Shown here piece after piece: positions 52,535 through 62,042 of a stretch of DNA of 64,000 nucleotides (its first letter is position 1; the number at the start of each line of letters is the position of its first letter). The stretch lies in contig CAVYQS010000006.1 of NCBI GenBank assembly GCA_963770765.1, forward strand, positions 1 through 64,000. The letters are read 5' to 3'. A program made the translations under genes and the position numbers. Under the pieces are notes generated by a model, which saw only the letters and a list, made by a program, of their open reading frames with translations, searched no databases and was not told the DNA's origin. The stretch comes from CAVPCY01 sp963770765 (GTDB taxonomy: Bacteria; Actinomycetota; Coriobacteriia; Anaerosomatales; PHET01).

Positions 52535-54508
52535 CTACGCGTTGTAGACCGGCGGGGCGGTCGGCGGCGGCTCCGGCTTGGTCTCCGGCGGCGCCACCGG
52601 TTCGGCTTCGTCGCCGTCGGAGGTCGGAGGCACATCGTCCTCGCTCGCGGGGGGCTTGGCAGCCTCCTGCGCGAGGTACTCGTCCCAGCGGTCCTCGAGC
52701 AGTGCGGCGAGCTCGAAGCGATCGACGGTCTCGCGCTCGAGAAGCACCTCCGACATGAGGTCGAGCTGCGCTCTCCGCTCCACAAGGATCGCGCGTGCCT
52801 TCTCGTAACCTTCGTCGATCAGCCGCGCCACCTCCTTGTCGATCTCGAAGGCGATCTCGGGGCTGTAGTCTGCGTTGGCCGAGAAGTCGCGACCCAGGAA
52901 GACCTCGTGGTTAGCGTCGCCGAACGTCTGCGGTCCGAGCTTCTCGCTCATGCCGTACCGCGTGACCATGGCCTTCGCGAGCTTCGTGGCGCGCTCGATG
53001 TCGTTGCTCGCGCCGGTCGTGACATCGCCGAAGACGATCTCCTCGGCAACACGACCTCCGAGCATCATCGCGATCTGGTCGAGCATCTCGCCCTTGGTCG
53101 CGCTGTACTTGTCCTCGGTCGGGAGCGACATCGTGAGGCCCAACGCGCGCCCGCGCGGGATGATCGTGACCTTGTGGATCGGGTCTGTCTTGGGCAGGAC
53201 GTGGCCCACGATGGCGTGACCCGACTCGTGGTAAGCGGTGTTGCGGCGCTCTTCCTCGGACATGAGGCGGCTCTTGCGCTCGGGGCCGGCCACCACGCGG
53301 TCGATGCCCTCTTCCATCTCGTCCATGTCTATCTTCTTCTTGCCGTGGCGTGCGGCGAGCAACGCGGCCTCGTTCACGAGGTTCGCGAGATCCGCACCGG
53401 TGAACCCGGGGGTGCGGCGCGCAAGTACTTCGAGATCGACGTCGTCGGTGAGCGGCTTGCCCCGCGCGTGGATCTTGAGGATCCCGTGACGGCCCTTCAG
53501 GTCCGGGCGGTCGACGACGACCTGCCGGTCGAAGCGGCCGGGCCTCAGAAGTGCAGGATCGAGGATGTCAGGGCGGTTCGTCGCCGCTATGAGGATGACG
53601 TTGTCCTTCAGATCGAACCCGTCCATCTCGACGAGCAGCTGGTTGAGCGTCTGCTCGCGCTCGTCGTGACCGCCGCCAAGCCCCGCGCCTCGCTGCCGGC
53701 CCACCGCGTCGATCTCGTCCATGAAGATGATGCAGGGACTCGCAGCCTTGGCCTGCTCGAACAGGTCGCGGACGCGCGATGCGCCCACGCCCACGAACAT
53801 CTCCACGAAGTCGGAACCCGAGATCGAGAAGAACGGGACGGCAGCCTCACCGGCGACCGCTCTGGCGAGCAGGGTCTTGCCGGTGCCCGGAGGGCCCACG
53901 AGCAAGACGCCCTTGGGGATCTTGGCGCCCAGCGCCTGGAACTTGCCGGGGTTGGCGAGGAACTCCCGGATCTCATCGAGCTCCTCTATGGCCTCGTCGG
54001 CACCCGCGACGTCCTTGAAGGTGATGCGTGGCTGGTCGCGCGTCATGCGCTTGACTTTGGCCTTCCCGAAACTCATGACCTTGGAGTTGCCGCCCTGCAT
54101 CTGATTGAGGAAGAAGAACATCACGAACACGAGAAGCAGGATCGGAAGGACGCTGCCAAGCAGGCTGACCCACCATGGTGTGCCCGAGTTGTCCACCTCG
54201 TAGGGCAGATCGTTGGCCTGTGCGAACTCGGTGAAGGAGTCCGCGCCGGCCCACGTGGACGTGAAGTCCACCGGGTCCTTCTTGGCGGTCTTGTCCTCCT
54301 TGGCCGCCCAGTACGTTCCTTTGATGCTGCCGTCGCGCGCTATGTACGTCGACTCGGCGACGCGCCCGTCTTCCGCAGCCGTCGTGAACTCGCTCGTGGT
54401 GAGCTCGACGGGCGGTGTGGTGGACCCGGGTACGTTGCTGGCGACGAACCACACCAGCACGCCCAGAAGCGCGAGGTAGATGAGGACGGTTCTGAAGTTC
54501 TTGTTCAC
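52535..54508 (-). CDS. ftsH: ATP-dependent zinc metalloprotease FtsH
   Basis: Membrane-bound quality-control protease. 657 residues: helices at 5-23 and 113-134 with a short periplasmic domain between, AAA module with Walker A GPPGTGKT (205-212), Walker B IIFMDEIDA, SRH NRPDILDPALLRPGRFD, and zinc motif HESGH (427-431). The tail is Pro/Glu-rich. GTG 54508 has AAGGAGA nine bases upstream. Belongs to tilS-hpt-ftsH. Confidence 0.96.
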   Translation of the reverse strand: MNKNFRTVLIYLALLGVLVWFVASNVPGSTTPPVELTTSEFTTAAEDGRVAESTYIARDGSIKGTYWAAKEDKTAKKDPVDFTSTWAGADSFTEFAQANDLPYEVDNSGTPWWVSLLGSVLPILLLVFVMFFFLNQMQGGNSKVMSFGKAKVKRMTRDQPRITFKDVAGADEAIEELDEIREFLANPGKFQALGAKIPKGVLLVGPPGTGKTLLARAVAGEAAVPFFSISGSDFVEMFVGVGASRVRDLFEQAKAASPCIIFMDEIDAVGRQRGAGLGGGHDEREQTLNQLLVEMDGFDLKDNVILIAATNRPDILDPALLRPGRFDRQVVVDRPDLKGRHGILKIHARGKPLTDDVDLEVLARRTPGFTGADLANLVNEAALLAARHGKKKIDMDEMEEGIDRVVAGPERKSRLMSEEERRNTAYHESGHAIVGHVLPKTDPIHKVTIIPRGRALGLTMSLPTEDKYSATKGEMLDQIAMMLGGRVAEEIVFGDVTTGASNDIERATKLAKAMVTRYGMSEKLGPQTFGDANHEVFLGRDFSANADYSPEIAFEIDKEVARLIDEGYEKARAILVERRAQLDLMSEVLLERETVDRFELAALLEDRWDEYLAQEAAKPPASEDDVPPTSDGDEAEPVAPPETKPEPPPTAPPVYNA

Positions 54509-54548
54509 CGTTGATGTTCTCCTTGACCAGATGTCCGGGCGGACATCA

Positions 54549-55109
54549 CTAGTCGGCGTAGACCGAGGGCTTGAGCACCCCGATGTAGGGCAGGTTGCGG
54601 TACCGCTCAGCGAAGTCGAGACCATAGCCGATCACGAACTCATCGGCGATGTCGAATCCCGTGTACTTACAGTCGATAGGTACCCGCTGCTTGCCCCGTT
54701 TGTTCAGAAGCGTGACCACCTCAAGTGAGGTGGGCTTGCGGCTGGCAAGGTTCTTGAGCAGATACTTGAGGGTGAGCCCGGTATCGAGGATGTCTTCGAC
54801 CACGAGCACGTGGCGATCCTGGATGGTCTCATCAAGGTCCTTGATGATGCGGACGACCCCTGATGACTGCGTCGAAGAGCCGTAGCTCGATACGGCCATG
54901 AAGTCGAGTTCAACCGGACAGGTGATCGCGCGCGAGAGGTCGGCCACGAACAGGGCGGCGCCGCGCAGGACCGCGACGAGCAGGACCGACTCATCCCCGT
55001 AGTCCGCGCTGATCATCGCACCGAGCTCGGAGATCCTCTCCTGGATCTGCCGCTCGGTGAGAACCACGTGCGAGACATCGGGGTGCAATGATTCGATAGC
55101 GCTGGCCAA
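54549..55109 (-). CDS. hpt: Hypoxanthine-guanine phosphoribosyltransferase
   Basis: Purine salvage: hypoxanthine or guanine + PRPP to IMP/GMP. 186 residues with the PRPP loop VLVVEDILDTGLTLKYLL near 104-121, preceding VELDFMAVSSYG, and IGYGLDFAERYRNLPYIGVL at the end. TTG 55109 is the start: GGAAGG is eight bases upstream. Between tilS (24 bp) and ftsH (40 bp). Confidence 0.94.
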   Translation of the reverse strand: MASAIESLHPDVSHVVLTERQIQERISELGAMISADYGDESVLLVAVLRGAALFVADLSRAITCPVELDFMAVSSYGSSTQSSGVVRIIKDLDETIQDRHVLVVEDILDTGLTLKYLLKNLASRKPTSLEVVTLLNKRGKQRVPIDCKYTGFDIADEFVIGYGLDFAERYRNLPYIGVLKPSVYAD

Positions 55110-55133
55110 CTTCGGTCCCTTCCTTGAGCGTCA

Positions 55134-56547
55134 CTACCGGACAGCGTCGTGCTCCATGCCTGTCCACGTGAGCCGAAATGCGCACTCCGTGGCCCTCGTG
55201 ACCTTGTAACTCTCACTCATCTGCACACCGGCGACCCAGACGACCTCGTCGCCGTCGCGCACGACCGGAACCGTCCGGCGCAACCGCCGCGGGACCTTCG
55301 CGTCCGAGAGCATGTCTGAGAGTCTGCGGCTCCCTTTCATCCCCAGCGGACGCATCCGATCACCCTCGCGCACCGAGTCCACCGTGAGTTCGCCACGGAT
55401 GCACCCCGCGTCAACGACGACCGATCGGCTATTCCCGGCGACGTCGCGAGAAGAGGTCTGCTGTGCCGAGATGGCGCCGGCCGGTCCAAGGTCCGCGCTT
55501 CCGGGTAGCGAGAGCAAGCTGGGTGCCACGCGCGGAACCTGAGCGTCTGTGCGCAAGATAACCATAGTACCGTACTCGGACAGGGCCCTGAGCCCATACG
55601 GCAGGTCGCGCGCGAAGTCGTCGTGAGCGAGACCGTCCACGAGCGCCTCGACGTGGGCCGACTCGAGCCGGGATGCCTGCGGGAAGGTCCGGAGCAGCGC
55701 CGAGCGCACCGTGCGCCTGGCCATCGTCCGATCGAGCGTCCGCATCCACTCCCGGTCGAACTCGACGCGCTCGCCGGGCTCACAGCGGGCGAAGTCGCGC
55801 GCGAACGCGTCGGCCATGCGCGACAGCAACGCGTCGTCGTCGGCGAGAAGGTCCATCGTGCGGACGATGGCGCCTCGCACCGCCGGGTTCAGTCGCTCGG
55901 CCACGGGCATCAACTCGTGCGCGCACGAGGGCGCGCGAGCGGGTGGTGTCCTCGTTCGAGGCGTCCTCGCGCCAGATCGCGCCTCGCCCCTCGAGCCACG
56001 CCCGCACCTGTGCCCGATCGATGTCGACGAGCGGCCTGACGATACGGTCGCGCACCGGGGCGAGGGCGTTGAGCCCGCCCGTCCCGCTGCCACCGATCGC
56101 ACGCATGAAGAACGTCTCGACTCGGTCGTCGCGCGTGTGGGCGACGGCTACTCGGCCCGTTGTCGCGTCGACACCGAGCTCTTCGCACCAGGCATCGAGC
56201 TCCTCGCCCGCGAACCGGTAACGAACCTGGCGTCCCGCGTCCTCGAGATTCAGGCCCTCATCGGCGGCCCACGCGGCCACGTCGTAGCGCACCGCTCGGC
56301 ACTCGACACCCAACTCAGTGCATAGCTCGAGCACGAACCGCTCGTCGCCGTCGGAATGCCCGGCTCGCAGCAGATGGTTGACGTGGAGCACGCGCAGGGG
56401 ATGTTCGCCAAGCTCGCCCGCGGCGAAGAGATGCAGCAACGTCACCGAGTCGGCCCCGCCACTCACCATCAACAGCACGGGGCAACCCGCCTCCAGCATC
56501 CGGTGGACCCGCGCTGTCTTGCGGGCGGTATGGGGCACAGTCGTCAT
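55134..56547 (-). CDS. tilS: tRNA(Ile)-lysidine synthase (one frameshift)
   Basis: Modifies C34 of tRNA-Ile(CAU) to lysidine; essential. About 470 residues when joined. PP-loop SGGADS at 29-34, HVNHLLRAGHSDGDERF, VAVAHTRDDRVETFFMRAIGGSGTGGL. The frame breaks near 55920: SNEDTTRSRALVR continues into HELMPVAERLNPAV after removal of one base in the GCGCGC run. The C-terminal part has GDRMRPLGMKGSRRLSDML. ATG 56547. Loss would be lethal, so the break is almost surely a sequence error. Confidence 0.88.
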
Positions 56548-56651
56548 GCCGCTAGGGTACCCGAAGGCCCCCCGGGTGACGCGGCACCACAGCGTGCGCG
56601 CAGGCTCGAATGCTCCGGCACCGCGGGCGGCGGCCGTCCGCACCTATCTCC

Positions 56652-56722
56652 TACAATCAGCGAAGCTGATATACTGTATCTGCCGAGACTGCACCATCAC
56701 GTGTCTTTCACGGGTGCAGTGC
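56652..56722 (+). promoter_or_regulatory. Promoter, palindrome and leader hairpin of the osmoprotectant operon
   Basis: In the 293-bp divergent gap (56548-56840): -10 candidates TACAAT (56652-56657) and TATACT (56670-56675) flank the perfect palindrome ATCAGC-GAA-GCTGAT (56656-56670). Downstream an 8-bp stem, ACTGCACC (56689) with GGTGCAGT (near 56720), lies in the untranslated leader of about 150 nt. Nothing else is recognised in the gap. Confidence 0.4.
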
Positions 56723-56840
56723 GCCAGCGGCGGCGATTCGGCGTCCACACCTGCGGATGGGTCGACGGTACGGGTATATGTATCGCTGGACATCGCGCGC
56801 ATGCATGAGCGTCACGCTCGCGCTTCGAATGGAGGGTTCC

Positions 56841-57803
56841 ATGTCACGAAAGATCACGCTTCTTGCACTGGCGGCGCTGCTCGCAGCAGCCGTGGGCCTC
56901 GCGGGCTGCGCTCAGCCCGCCGAGGAGCCCCAACCCGCGGCCCCGGCAGCCCAGGAGGGCCCGGAGGTCAAGGTCGCGTCGCTGCTCGACTCCGAAGGGG
57001 TAGTCCTGGGATCGATGATCATCAAGATGCTCGAGGATAACGGCATCACCACCGTCGACAAGACGAAGTTCGGCACTCCGGATGTCGTGCGCAAGGCACT
57101 GCTCGCCGGTGACGTCGACGCTTCGATCGACTACACCGGTTCCGGCCAGTACTACGTGGGACCCGAGGGCGACCCGCTGTGGAACGACCCGGTGAAGGGT
57201 TACGAGCAGATCAAGGCTGAGGACGAGAAGAACGGCTTGGCCTGGCTCAGCCCGGCACCTGCCAACAACGGCGAGTACCTTGCGGTGAAGAAGGAGTTCG
57301 CCGACGCGAACAAGCTGACGACGATGGAGGACTTCGCTGCCTTCGTGAACGGGGGCGGCGAGGTCAAGCTCATCGGCGACCAGTCGTGGATGGACAACCC
57401 CTCGGGCCTGAAGGCTTACGAGAAGGCGTACGGCTTCACGCTGACCGATGACCAGAAGATCGGCCTGTCCAACGGTGTCACCGCCCAGTTCATCGAGGGC
57501 GTCGTCAAGGGGACCGACGGTGCCAACGTCGCTGAGGTCTACGCCACCGACGGCGGCCTCGCGGAGCAGGGCCTGGTCATCCTCGCCGACGCCAAGAACG
57601 TGCCGCCGGTCTACGCACCGACCCCCGTGTTCCGCGTCGAGATCGTCCAGGCGTATCCTGACATCGACGCGATCCTCGCGCCCGTCTTCAGATCGCTCAC
57701 GACCGAGAAGCTGCAGGAGCTCAATCGCGAGGTCGCGTTCGGCGGCAAGTCCGGTCCGGTCGTCGCCGAGGAGTATCTGAAGGCGAACGGGTTCCTCAAG
57801 TAG
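56841..57803 (+). CDS. opuBC: Osmoprotectant (glycine betaine/choline-type) binding lipoprotein
   Basis: 320 residues. Lipoprotein signal with lipobox LAGC (Cys23), then an OpuAC-type solute-binding domain: KVASLLDSEGVVLGSMIIKMLED near 48, DASIDYTGSGQYYV, FVNGGGEVKLIGDQSWMDN and EVAFGGKSGPVVAEEYLK. Anchored outside, it hands betaine-like solutes to the permeases. ATG 56841 with GGAGGG four bases upstream. First of four genes. Confidence 0.9.
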   Translation: MSRKITLLALAALLAAAVGLAGCAQPAEEPQPAAPAAQEGPEVKVASLLDSEGVVLGSMIIKMLEDNGITTVDKTKFGTPDVVRKALLAGDVDASIDYTGSGQYYVGPEGDPLWNDPVKGYEQIKAEDEKNGLAWLSPAPANNGEYLAVKKEFADANKLTTMEDFAAFVNGGGEVKLIGDQSWMDNPSGLKAYEKAYGFTLTDDQKIGLSNGVTAQFIEGVVKGTDGANVAEVYATDGGLAEQGLVILADAKNVPPVYAPTPVFRVEIVQAYPDIDAILAPVFRSLTTEKLQELNREVAFGGKSGPVVAEEYLKANGFLK

Positions 57804-57815
57804 AGAGCCGGGTCA

Positions 57816-59000
57816 GTGGCCGACGTCGCCGGCACAGTACGTGAACACGCGAAGGTCGTTGCGGTCACCGGGGCGCTTCTCGGGGCCGCAGCGGCCTTCT
57901 CCTCGCATGGCATCTCTTTCAACGAGAACCGCATCATCGAGGGCGAGCCGACTTCACTCGTGAGCGGACTCGGCACGTGGGGCTGGGCTCTGGTCGCCGT
58001 GTGGCTGCTTGCCGCCGCGCTCTCGCTCAGCCCTCTTCCCTACCGAGTCCGCGGCATCGCCGTGACGCTCCTTGGGGGCGCTGCCCCGGTGCTGATGCTG
58101 TGGGGCGCAGGCATCGCGGCGGTCGAGCACGTCGCGGCCGCTTCAGACATCGCCCGAACGTCACTTCTGTGGGCGGCCTGGCTGTCGCTGTTCGCCTCCT
58201 ACGTCGTGATCTTCGCCGCGACGGCCTGGCTCGACCCGGGTGCACTGCGGGCGGTGCTCACGTACCTCCCGATCATCGCGGTCACGCTGCTCGTGGTGAC
58301 CGGCCAGCTGTCAGAGCTCGCCGTCGCTCGCGAGTACCAGAACAACACCGAGACGTTTGCCCGGGAGCTTCAGCTGCACCTCGCCTACGTCGCGGGCGCC
58401 GTATCCATCGGCCTCGTGTTCGGACTCTCCCTCGGACTGCTTGCGGTGCGGCGGCGTGCGCTCGAACCCGCGGTCTTCGGCACGCTCAACGTGTTGCAGG
58501 TGTTCCCGACGCTCGCCTTCATCGGACTGATGAACCCGATCCTGTCGGGACTGTCCGACCGTTCCACCCTGTTCGACGCGCTCGGGGTGCGCGGAGTCGG
58601 CTGGGCACCCGTGATAATCGTGCTATCCGCGTATGCGGTCTACCCCATCGCCCGCAACACGTACACGTCCCTCGCAAGCCTCGATCCGGGGGTGCTCGAC
58701 GCCGCGCGCGGTGTCGGCATGAGCCGCACCCGGATGCTGACGGAAGTGGAGTTCCCGTTGGCGCTTCCCGTCATCGTCGCCGGCCTGCGCGTGGCATTGG
58801 TCCAGACGACCGCGGGGGCGATCGTCGCCGGCCTGGTGGGGGGCGGAGGGCTCGGGACGTTCGTGTTCCTGGGCGCCGGCGAGACGGCGACCGACCTCAT
58901 CCTTCTGGGCGTGATCCCGATCATGGTGCTCGCGCTCTTCTTCGACCGGTCCGTGCTCGCGTTGCAGCGCGTGCTCCAACCATGGGATACGCAACGATGA
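57816..59000 (+). CDS. opuBB: Osmoprotectant ABC transporter permease 1 (long N-terminal membrane extension)
   Basis: 394 residues from GTG 57816. The C-terminal 210 residues are an MetI-like permease: QLHLAYVAGAVSIGLVFGLSLGL, LNVLQVFPTLAFIGLM and the EAA loop DAARGVGMSRTRMLTEVEFPLALP. The first 180 residues add about five more helices not found in the usual 210-residue OpuBB. Ends in ATGA shared with opuBA. Confidence 0.9.
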   Translation: MADVAGTVREHAKVVAVTGALLGAAAAFSSHGISFNENRIIEGEPTSLVSGLGTWGWALVAVWLLAAALSLSPLPYRVRGIAVTLLGGAAPVLMLWGAGIAAVEHVAAASDIARTSLLWAAWLSLFASYVVIFAATAWLDPGALRAVLTYLPIIAVTLLVVTGQLSELAVAREYQNNTETFARELQLHLAYVAGAVSIGLVFGLSLGLLAVRRRALEPAVFGTLNVLQVFPTLAFIGLMNPILSGLSDRSTLFDALGVRGVGWAPVIIVLSAYAVYPIARNTYTSLASLDPGVLDAARGVGMSRTRMLTEVEFPLALPVIVAGLRVALVQTTAGAIVAGLVGGGGLGTFVFLGAGETATDLILLGVIPIMVLALFFDRSVLALQRVLQPWDTQR

Positions 59001-59992
59001 TCGAGATATCCGGCCTGACGAAACGCTACGGTGACTTCACCGCCGTCGACCACGTCGACCTCGACGTCGTGGACGGTCAGTTCGCTGTGCTGTTGGGTCC
59101 GTCGGGGTCGGGCAAGACGACGATGCTCCGCATGGTCAACCGCATGATCGAGCCCACCGGTGGCAGCGTGCACATAGACGGCCGCGACACAGCCGACTTG
59201 AAGCCCGAACAGCTGCGCCGTTCGATGGGCTACGTCATCCAGAACACCGGCCTGTTCCCCAACATGACGATCAGGCGCAACATCGCGACGGTGCCTCGCC
59301 TTCTGGGCTGGGACCGCAAGCGCACGGACGCGCGCGTCGACGAGCTCCTCGAACTGGTGGGGCTCGACCCCGACACCTATGGGCCCAAGCGCCCGTCGCA
59401 GCTTTCGGGCGGCGAAGCTCAGCGCGTCGGCGTGGCGCGAGCGCTCGCCGCGGACCCGCCGGTGCTCCTGATGGACGAGCCCTTCGGCGCCGTGGACCCG
59501 CTCACGCGCGAGCGCCTACAGCAAGAGATGAAGCGGCTTCAGGAGAGGCTGCGCAAGACGATCCTGTTCGTCACGCACGACATCGATGAGGCGGTACTGC
59601 TCGCCGACCGCATCGCGCTGTTGCGCGGCGGCGTATTGCAGCAGTTCTCGACGCCCGAGCTGATGTGGCGCGAGCCCGCGAACGATTTCGTTCGGGGGTT
59701 CTTCGGCGAGAACCTCGGCCTTCGGATCATGGCGCGACACTGTCTGAGCTCGGTCACGCTCGACCCCGTGCCCGCGGGAACCGACCTTGGGTCGATACCA
59801 CGGGTCGACGCAGCTGCGACCCTCAAGGAGGCACTTGCCGAGCTCGTGGGCTCGCGATCCGAGCGCGTGCTCGTGGTCGACGGCGAAGAGCCCCTCGGGA
59901 CGTTCGCCTTCGAGGCACTCGTAAGAGCGCTGGGCGACGGCGCCGGCAGCGGTTCTGAGTGTGGCGCCGAGAGCCAAGGCGCCGGCACGTGA
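58997..59992 (+). CDS. opuBA: Osmoprotectant ABC transporter ATP-binding protein
   Basis: 331 residues: Walker A GPSGSGKTT near 37-45, signature QLSGGEAQRVGVARAL near 133-148, Walker B VLLMDEPFGAVDP, VTHDIDEA. The last 80 residues form a CBS-like regulatory tail as in OpuA-type ATPases, which sense ionic strength. ATG 58997 overlaps the permease stop by 4 bp; its own stop overlaps opuBD by 4 bp. Confidence 0.93.
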   Translation: MIEISGLTKRYGDFTAVDHVDLDVVDGQFAVLLGPSGSGKTTMLRMVNRMIEPTGGSVHIDGRDTADLKPEQLRRSMGYVIQNTGLFPNMTIRRNIATVPRLLGWDRKRTDARVDELLELVGLDPDTYGPKRPSQLSGGEAQRVGVARALAADPPVLLMDEPFGAVDPLTRERLQQEMKRLQERLRKTILFVTHDIDEAVLLADRIALLRGGVLQQFSTPELMWREPANDFVRGFFGENLGLRIMARHCLSSVTLDPVPAGTDLGSIPRVDAAATLKEALAELVGSRSERVLVVDGEEPLGTFAFEALVRALGDGAGSGSECGAESQGAGT

Positions 59993-60741
59993 GCGCAAGC
60001 CGCACCCGCACAGCCATCCACTGGGCGACGATCATCGCGCTCGCCGGAGCGACGCTGTGGATGACCTTCGACACCGAGGGCTTCTCGGCGCTGTTGTCGG
60101 TGCTCGTTCCCGACGTGGACACGGTGCTGTACCCCACCAAGCCGCTCTCGACTCTGATGGCCGAGCAGATCTACCTTGTCGCTGTGGCGAGTGTCATCTC
60201 ACTGCTGGTGGGCTCGGCGCTCGGCGCACTCGCGCTGTCGCGGATCGGGCGGCCGTTCCGCGACATCATCGTGAGTATCGGCAGCCTGGCACAGACCGTG
60301 CCGAGCGTCGCCATCATGGCACTCGCTGTGCCGGCACTCGGCTATGGTGCTGAGCCGGTGGTTCTTGCGCTCATCCTCTACAGCATCCTGCCCATCATGC
60401 TCAACGTGATCGCCGGTATCGAGGGCGTGCCCCCGGATGCCTACGACGCGTCCATCGGCATGGGGATGTCGCCGGTACAGCGGTTCTTCTCCGTGCAGCT
60501 GCCGCTGGCGATGCCGGTCATAGTGGGCGGCGTCAAGAACATGCTGGTGATCAACGTGAGTGCGGCGACGATGGGCGCGGTGGTCGCGGCCGGCGGCCTG
60601 GGAATGCCGATCCTGGCGGGCTTCCATGACTACAACAACGCGTACATCCTTGAGGGTGCGCTGCCTGCGATCACCCTCGCGCTCCTGCTGGATCGGCTTC
60701 TGACGACACCCGGCGAACTCACCGTCGAGGCAGCGACGTAG
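59989..60741 (+). CDS. opuBD: Osmoprotectant ABC transporter permease 2
   Basis: 250 residues from GTG 59989, about six helices. IYLVAVASVISLLVGSALGALALSRIG, the region IGSLAQTVPSVAIMALAVP and EAA loop DAYDASIGMGMSPVQRFFSVQLPLAMPVI are those of OpuBD/ProW-type permeases. Last gene of the operon; no clear terminator is seen in the 79 bp before mqnE. Confidence 0.92.
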   Translation: MSASRTRTAIHWATIIALAGATLWMTFDTEGFSALLSVLVPDVDTVLYPTKPLSTLMAEQIYLVAVASVISLLVGSALGALALSRIGRPFRDIIVSIGSLAQTVPSVAIMALAVPALGYGAEPVVLALILYSILPIMLNVIAGIEGVPPDAYDASIGMGMSPVQRFFSVQLPLAMPVIVGGVKNMLVINVSAATMGAVVAAGGLGMPILAGFHDYNNAYILEGALPAITLALLLDRLLTTPGELTVEAAT

Positions 60742-60820
60742 CGCAGCGCCAGGCCCCCGCGCACGCGTCACGGCGTGGTAGCGTACCTCGAGACTCGGGC
60801 TTAGACTTGAAGGGTTCCAG

Positions 60821-62038
60821 ATGATCCCGTCCCACGGAGGCGTCGTGACCGTATTCCACCTGACCGACCCCACGCTCGAACCCATCGCCGAGAGGGTGGC
60901 GGCGGGCGAGCGACTCACGCGCGAAGACGGCATCGCGCTGTACGCGAGCAACGACCTACTCGGCATCGGTCAGCTCGCCGACTTCGCCCGCACGCGCATC
61001 AACGGTGAGCGCGTGTACTTCATGGTCAACCGCCACATCAACCCCACCAACATCTGCCGCAACCGCTGCAAGTTCTGCGCGTTCGCGCGCAACGCAGACG
61101 AAGAGGGCGCCTACGAGATGACTCTCGACACGGTGGCCGAAGCCGCGGCCGAGGGCGCTGCCGACGGCGCCTACGAGATCCACATCGTGAGCGGGCTGCA
61201 CCCCGACTGGGACTACGACTTCTACCTGGACATGGTGCGCCGTACGCGGGCTGCCGTTCCCGACCACGTGATCGTGCAGGCGTTCACCGCGGTGGAGATC
61301 GAGCACATGGCGATCATCAGCGGCAAGCCGACCCTCGAGGTCCTCAGCGACCTGCAGGAGGCCGGACTCGACGCTTTGCCGGGTGGCGGTGCCGAGATCT
61401 TCAGCGACCGCACGCGAATGGCGGCGTGGGACAAGAAGACCAAGTCCGATGTGTGGCTGCGCATCCATGGCGAGGCGCACTCGCTGGGCATCAAGACCAA
61501 CTGCACGATGCTCTACGGTCACATCGAGACCGCCGAGGAGCGCGTCGACCACCTGATCCGCCTCCGCGAACAACAGGATGAGTCGGGCGGCTTCCTCGCG
61601 TTCATCCCGCTCGCCTTCCACCCCGCCAACACCGAGCTTGAGGACCTGCCGGCGACAACGGGTTTCGACGACCTCAAGACGCTCGCGATCGCCCGCCTGA
61701 TGCTCGACAACATCCCGCACATCAAGGCCTTCTGGATCATGGTGGGCCTCAAGATCGCGCAGATCTCCACGGCGTTCGGTGTCGACGACATCGACGGGAC
61801 GGTGGTCGAAGAGCGCATCACGCACATGGCGGGCGCCACGACGCCCGAGGCGCTGTCCAAAGGCGACCTCATCGGCATGATCCGCGAGAGCGGACACGTG
61901 CCTGTCGAGCGCGATACCCTCTACCGCATCGTGGAGATGTACGCCGATGAGGCCACCCATCCCGCATGGCACGCCGGCCCCATCGACGCTCCCGCACAGG
62001 CGAACGTCGCGCGGGGCACGAAAGCAGTGGGTTCGTGA
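60821..62038 (+). CDS. mqnE: Aminofutalosine synthase (radical SAM)
   Basis: Menaquinone by the futalosine route: adds SAM-derived adenosyl to the chorismate product of MqnA. 405 residues. Cluster motif C79-x3-C83-x2-C86 in NICRNRCKFCAFARN, then EIHIVSGLHPDWDYDFYLDM, GGGAEIFSDR and MLYGHIETAEERV, typical of MqnE rather than MqnC. Start ATG 60821 (AAGGG upstream) or GTG 60845, which has GGAGG only four bases away. Confidence 0.92.
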   Translation: MIPSHGGVVTVFHLTDPTLEPIAERVAAGERLTREDGIALYASNDLLGIGQLADFARTRINGERVYFMVNRHINPTNICRNRCKFCAFARNADEEGAYEMTLDTVAEAAAEGAADGAYEIHIVSGLHPDWDYDFYLDMVRRTRAAVPDHVIVQAFTAVEIEHMAIISGKPTLEVLSDLQEAGLDALPGGGAEIFSDRTRMAAWDKKTKSDVWLRIHGEAHSLGIKTNCTMLYGHIETAEERVDHLIRLREQQDESGGFLAFIPLAFHPANTELEDLPATTGFDDLKTLAIARLMLDNIPHIKAFWIMVGLKIAQISTAFGVDDIDGTVVEERITHMAGATTPEALSKGDLIGMIRESGHVPVERDTLYRIVEMYADEATHPAWHAGPIDAPAQANVARGTKAVGS

Positions 62039-62042
62039 CCTC

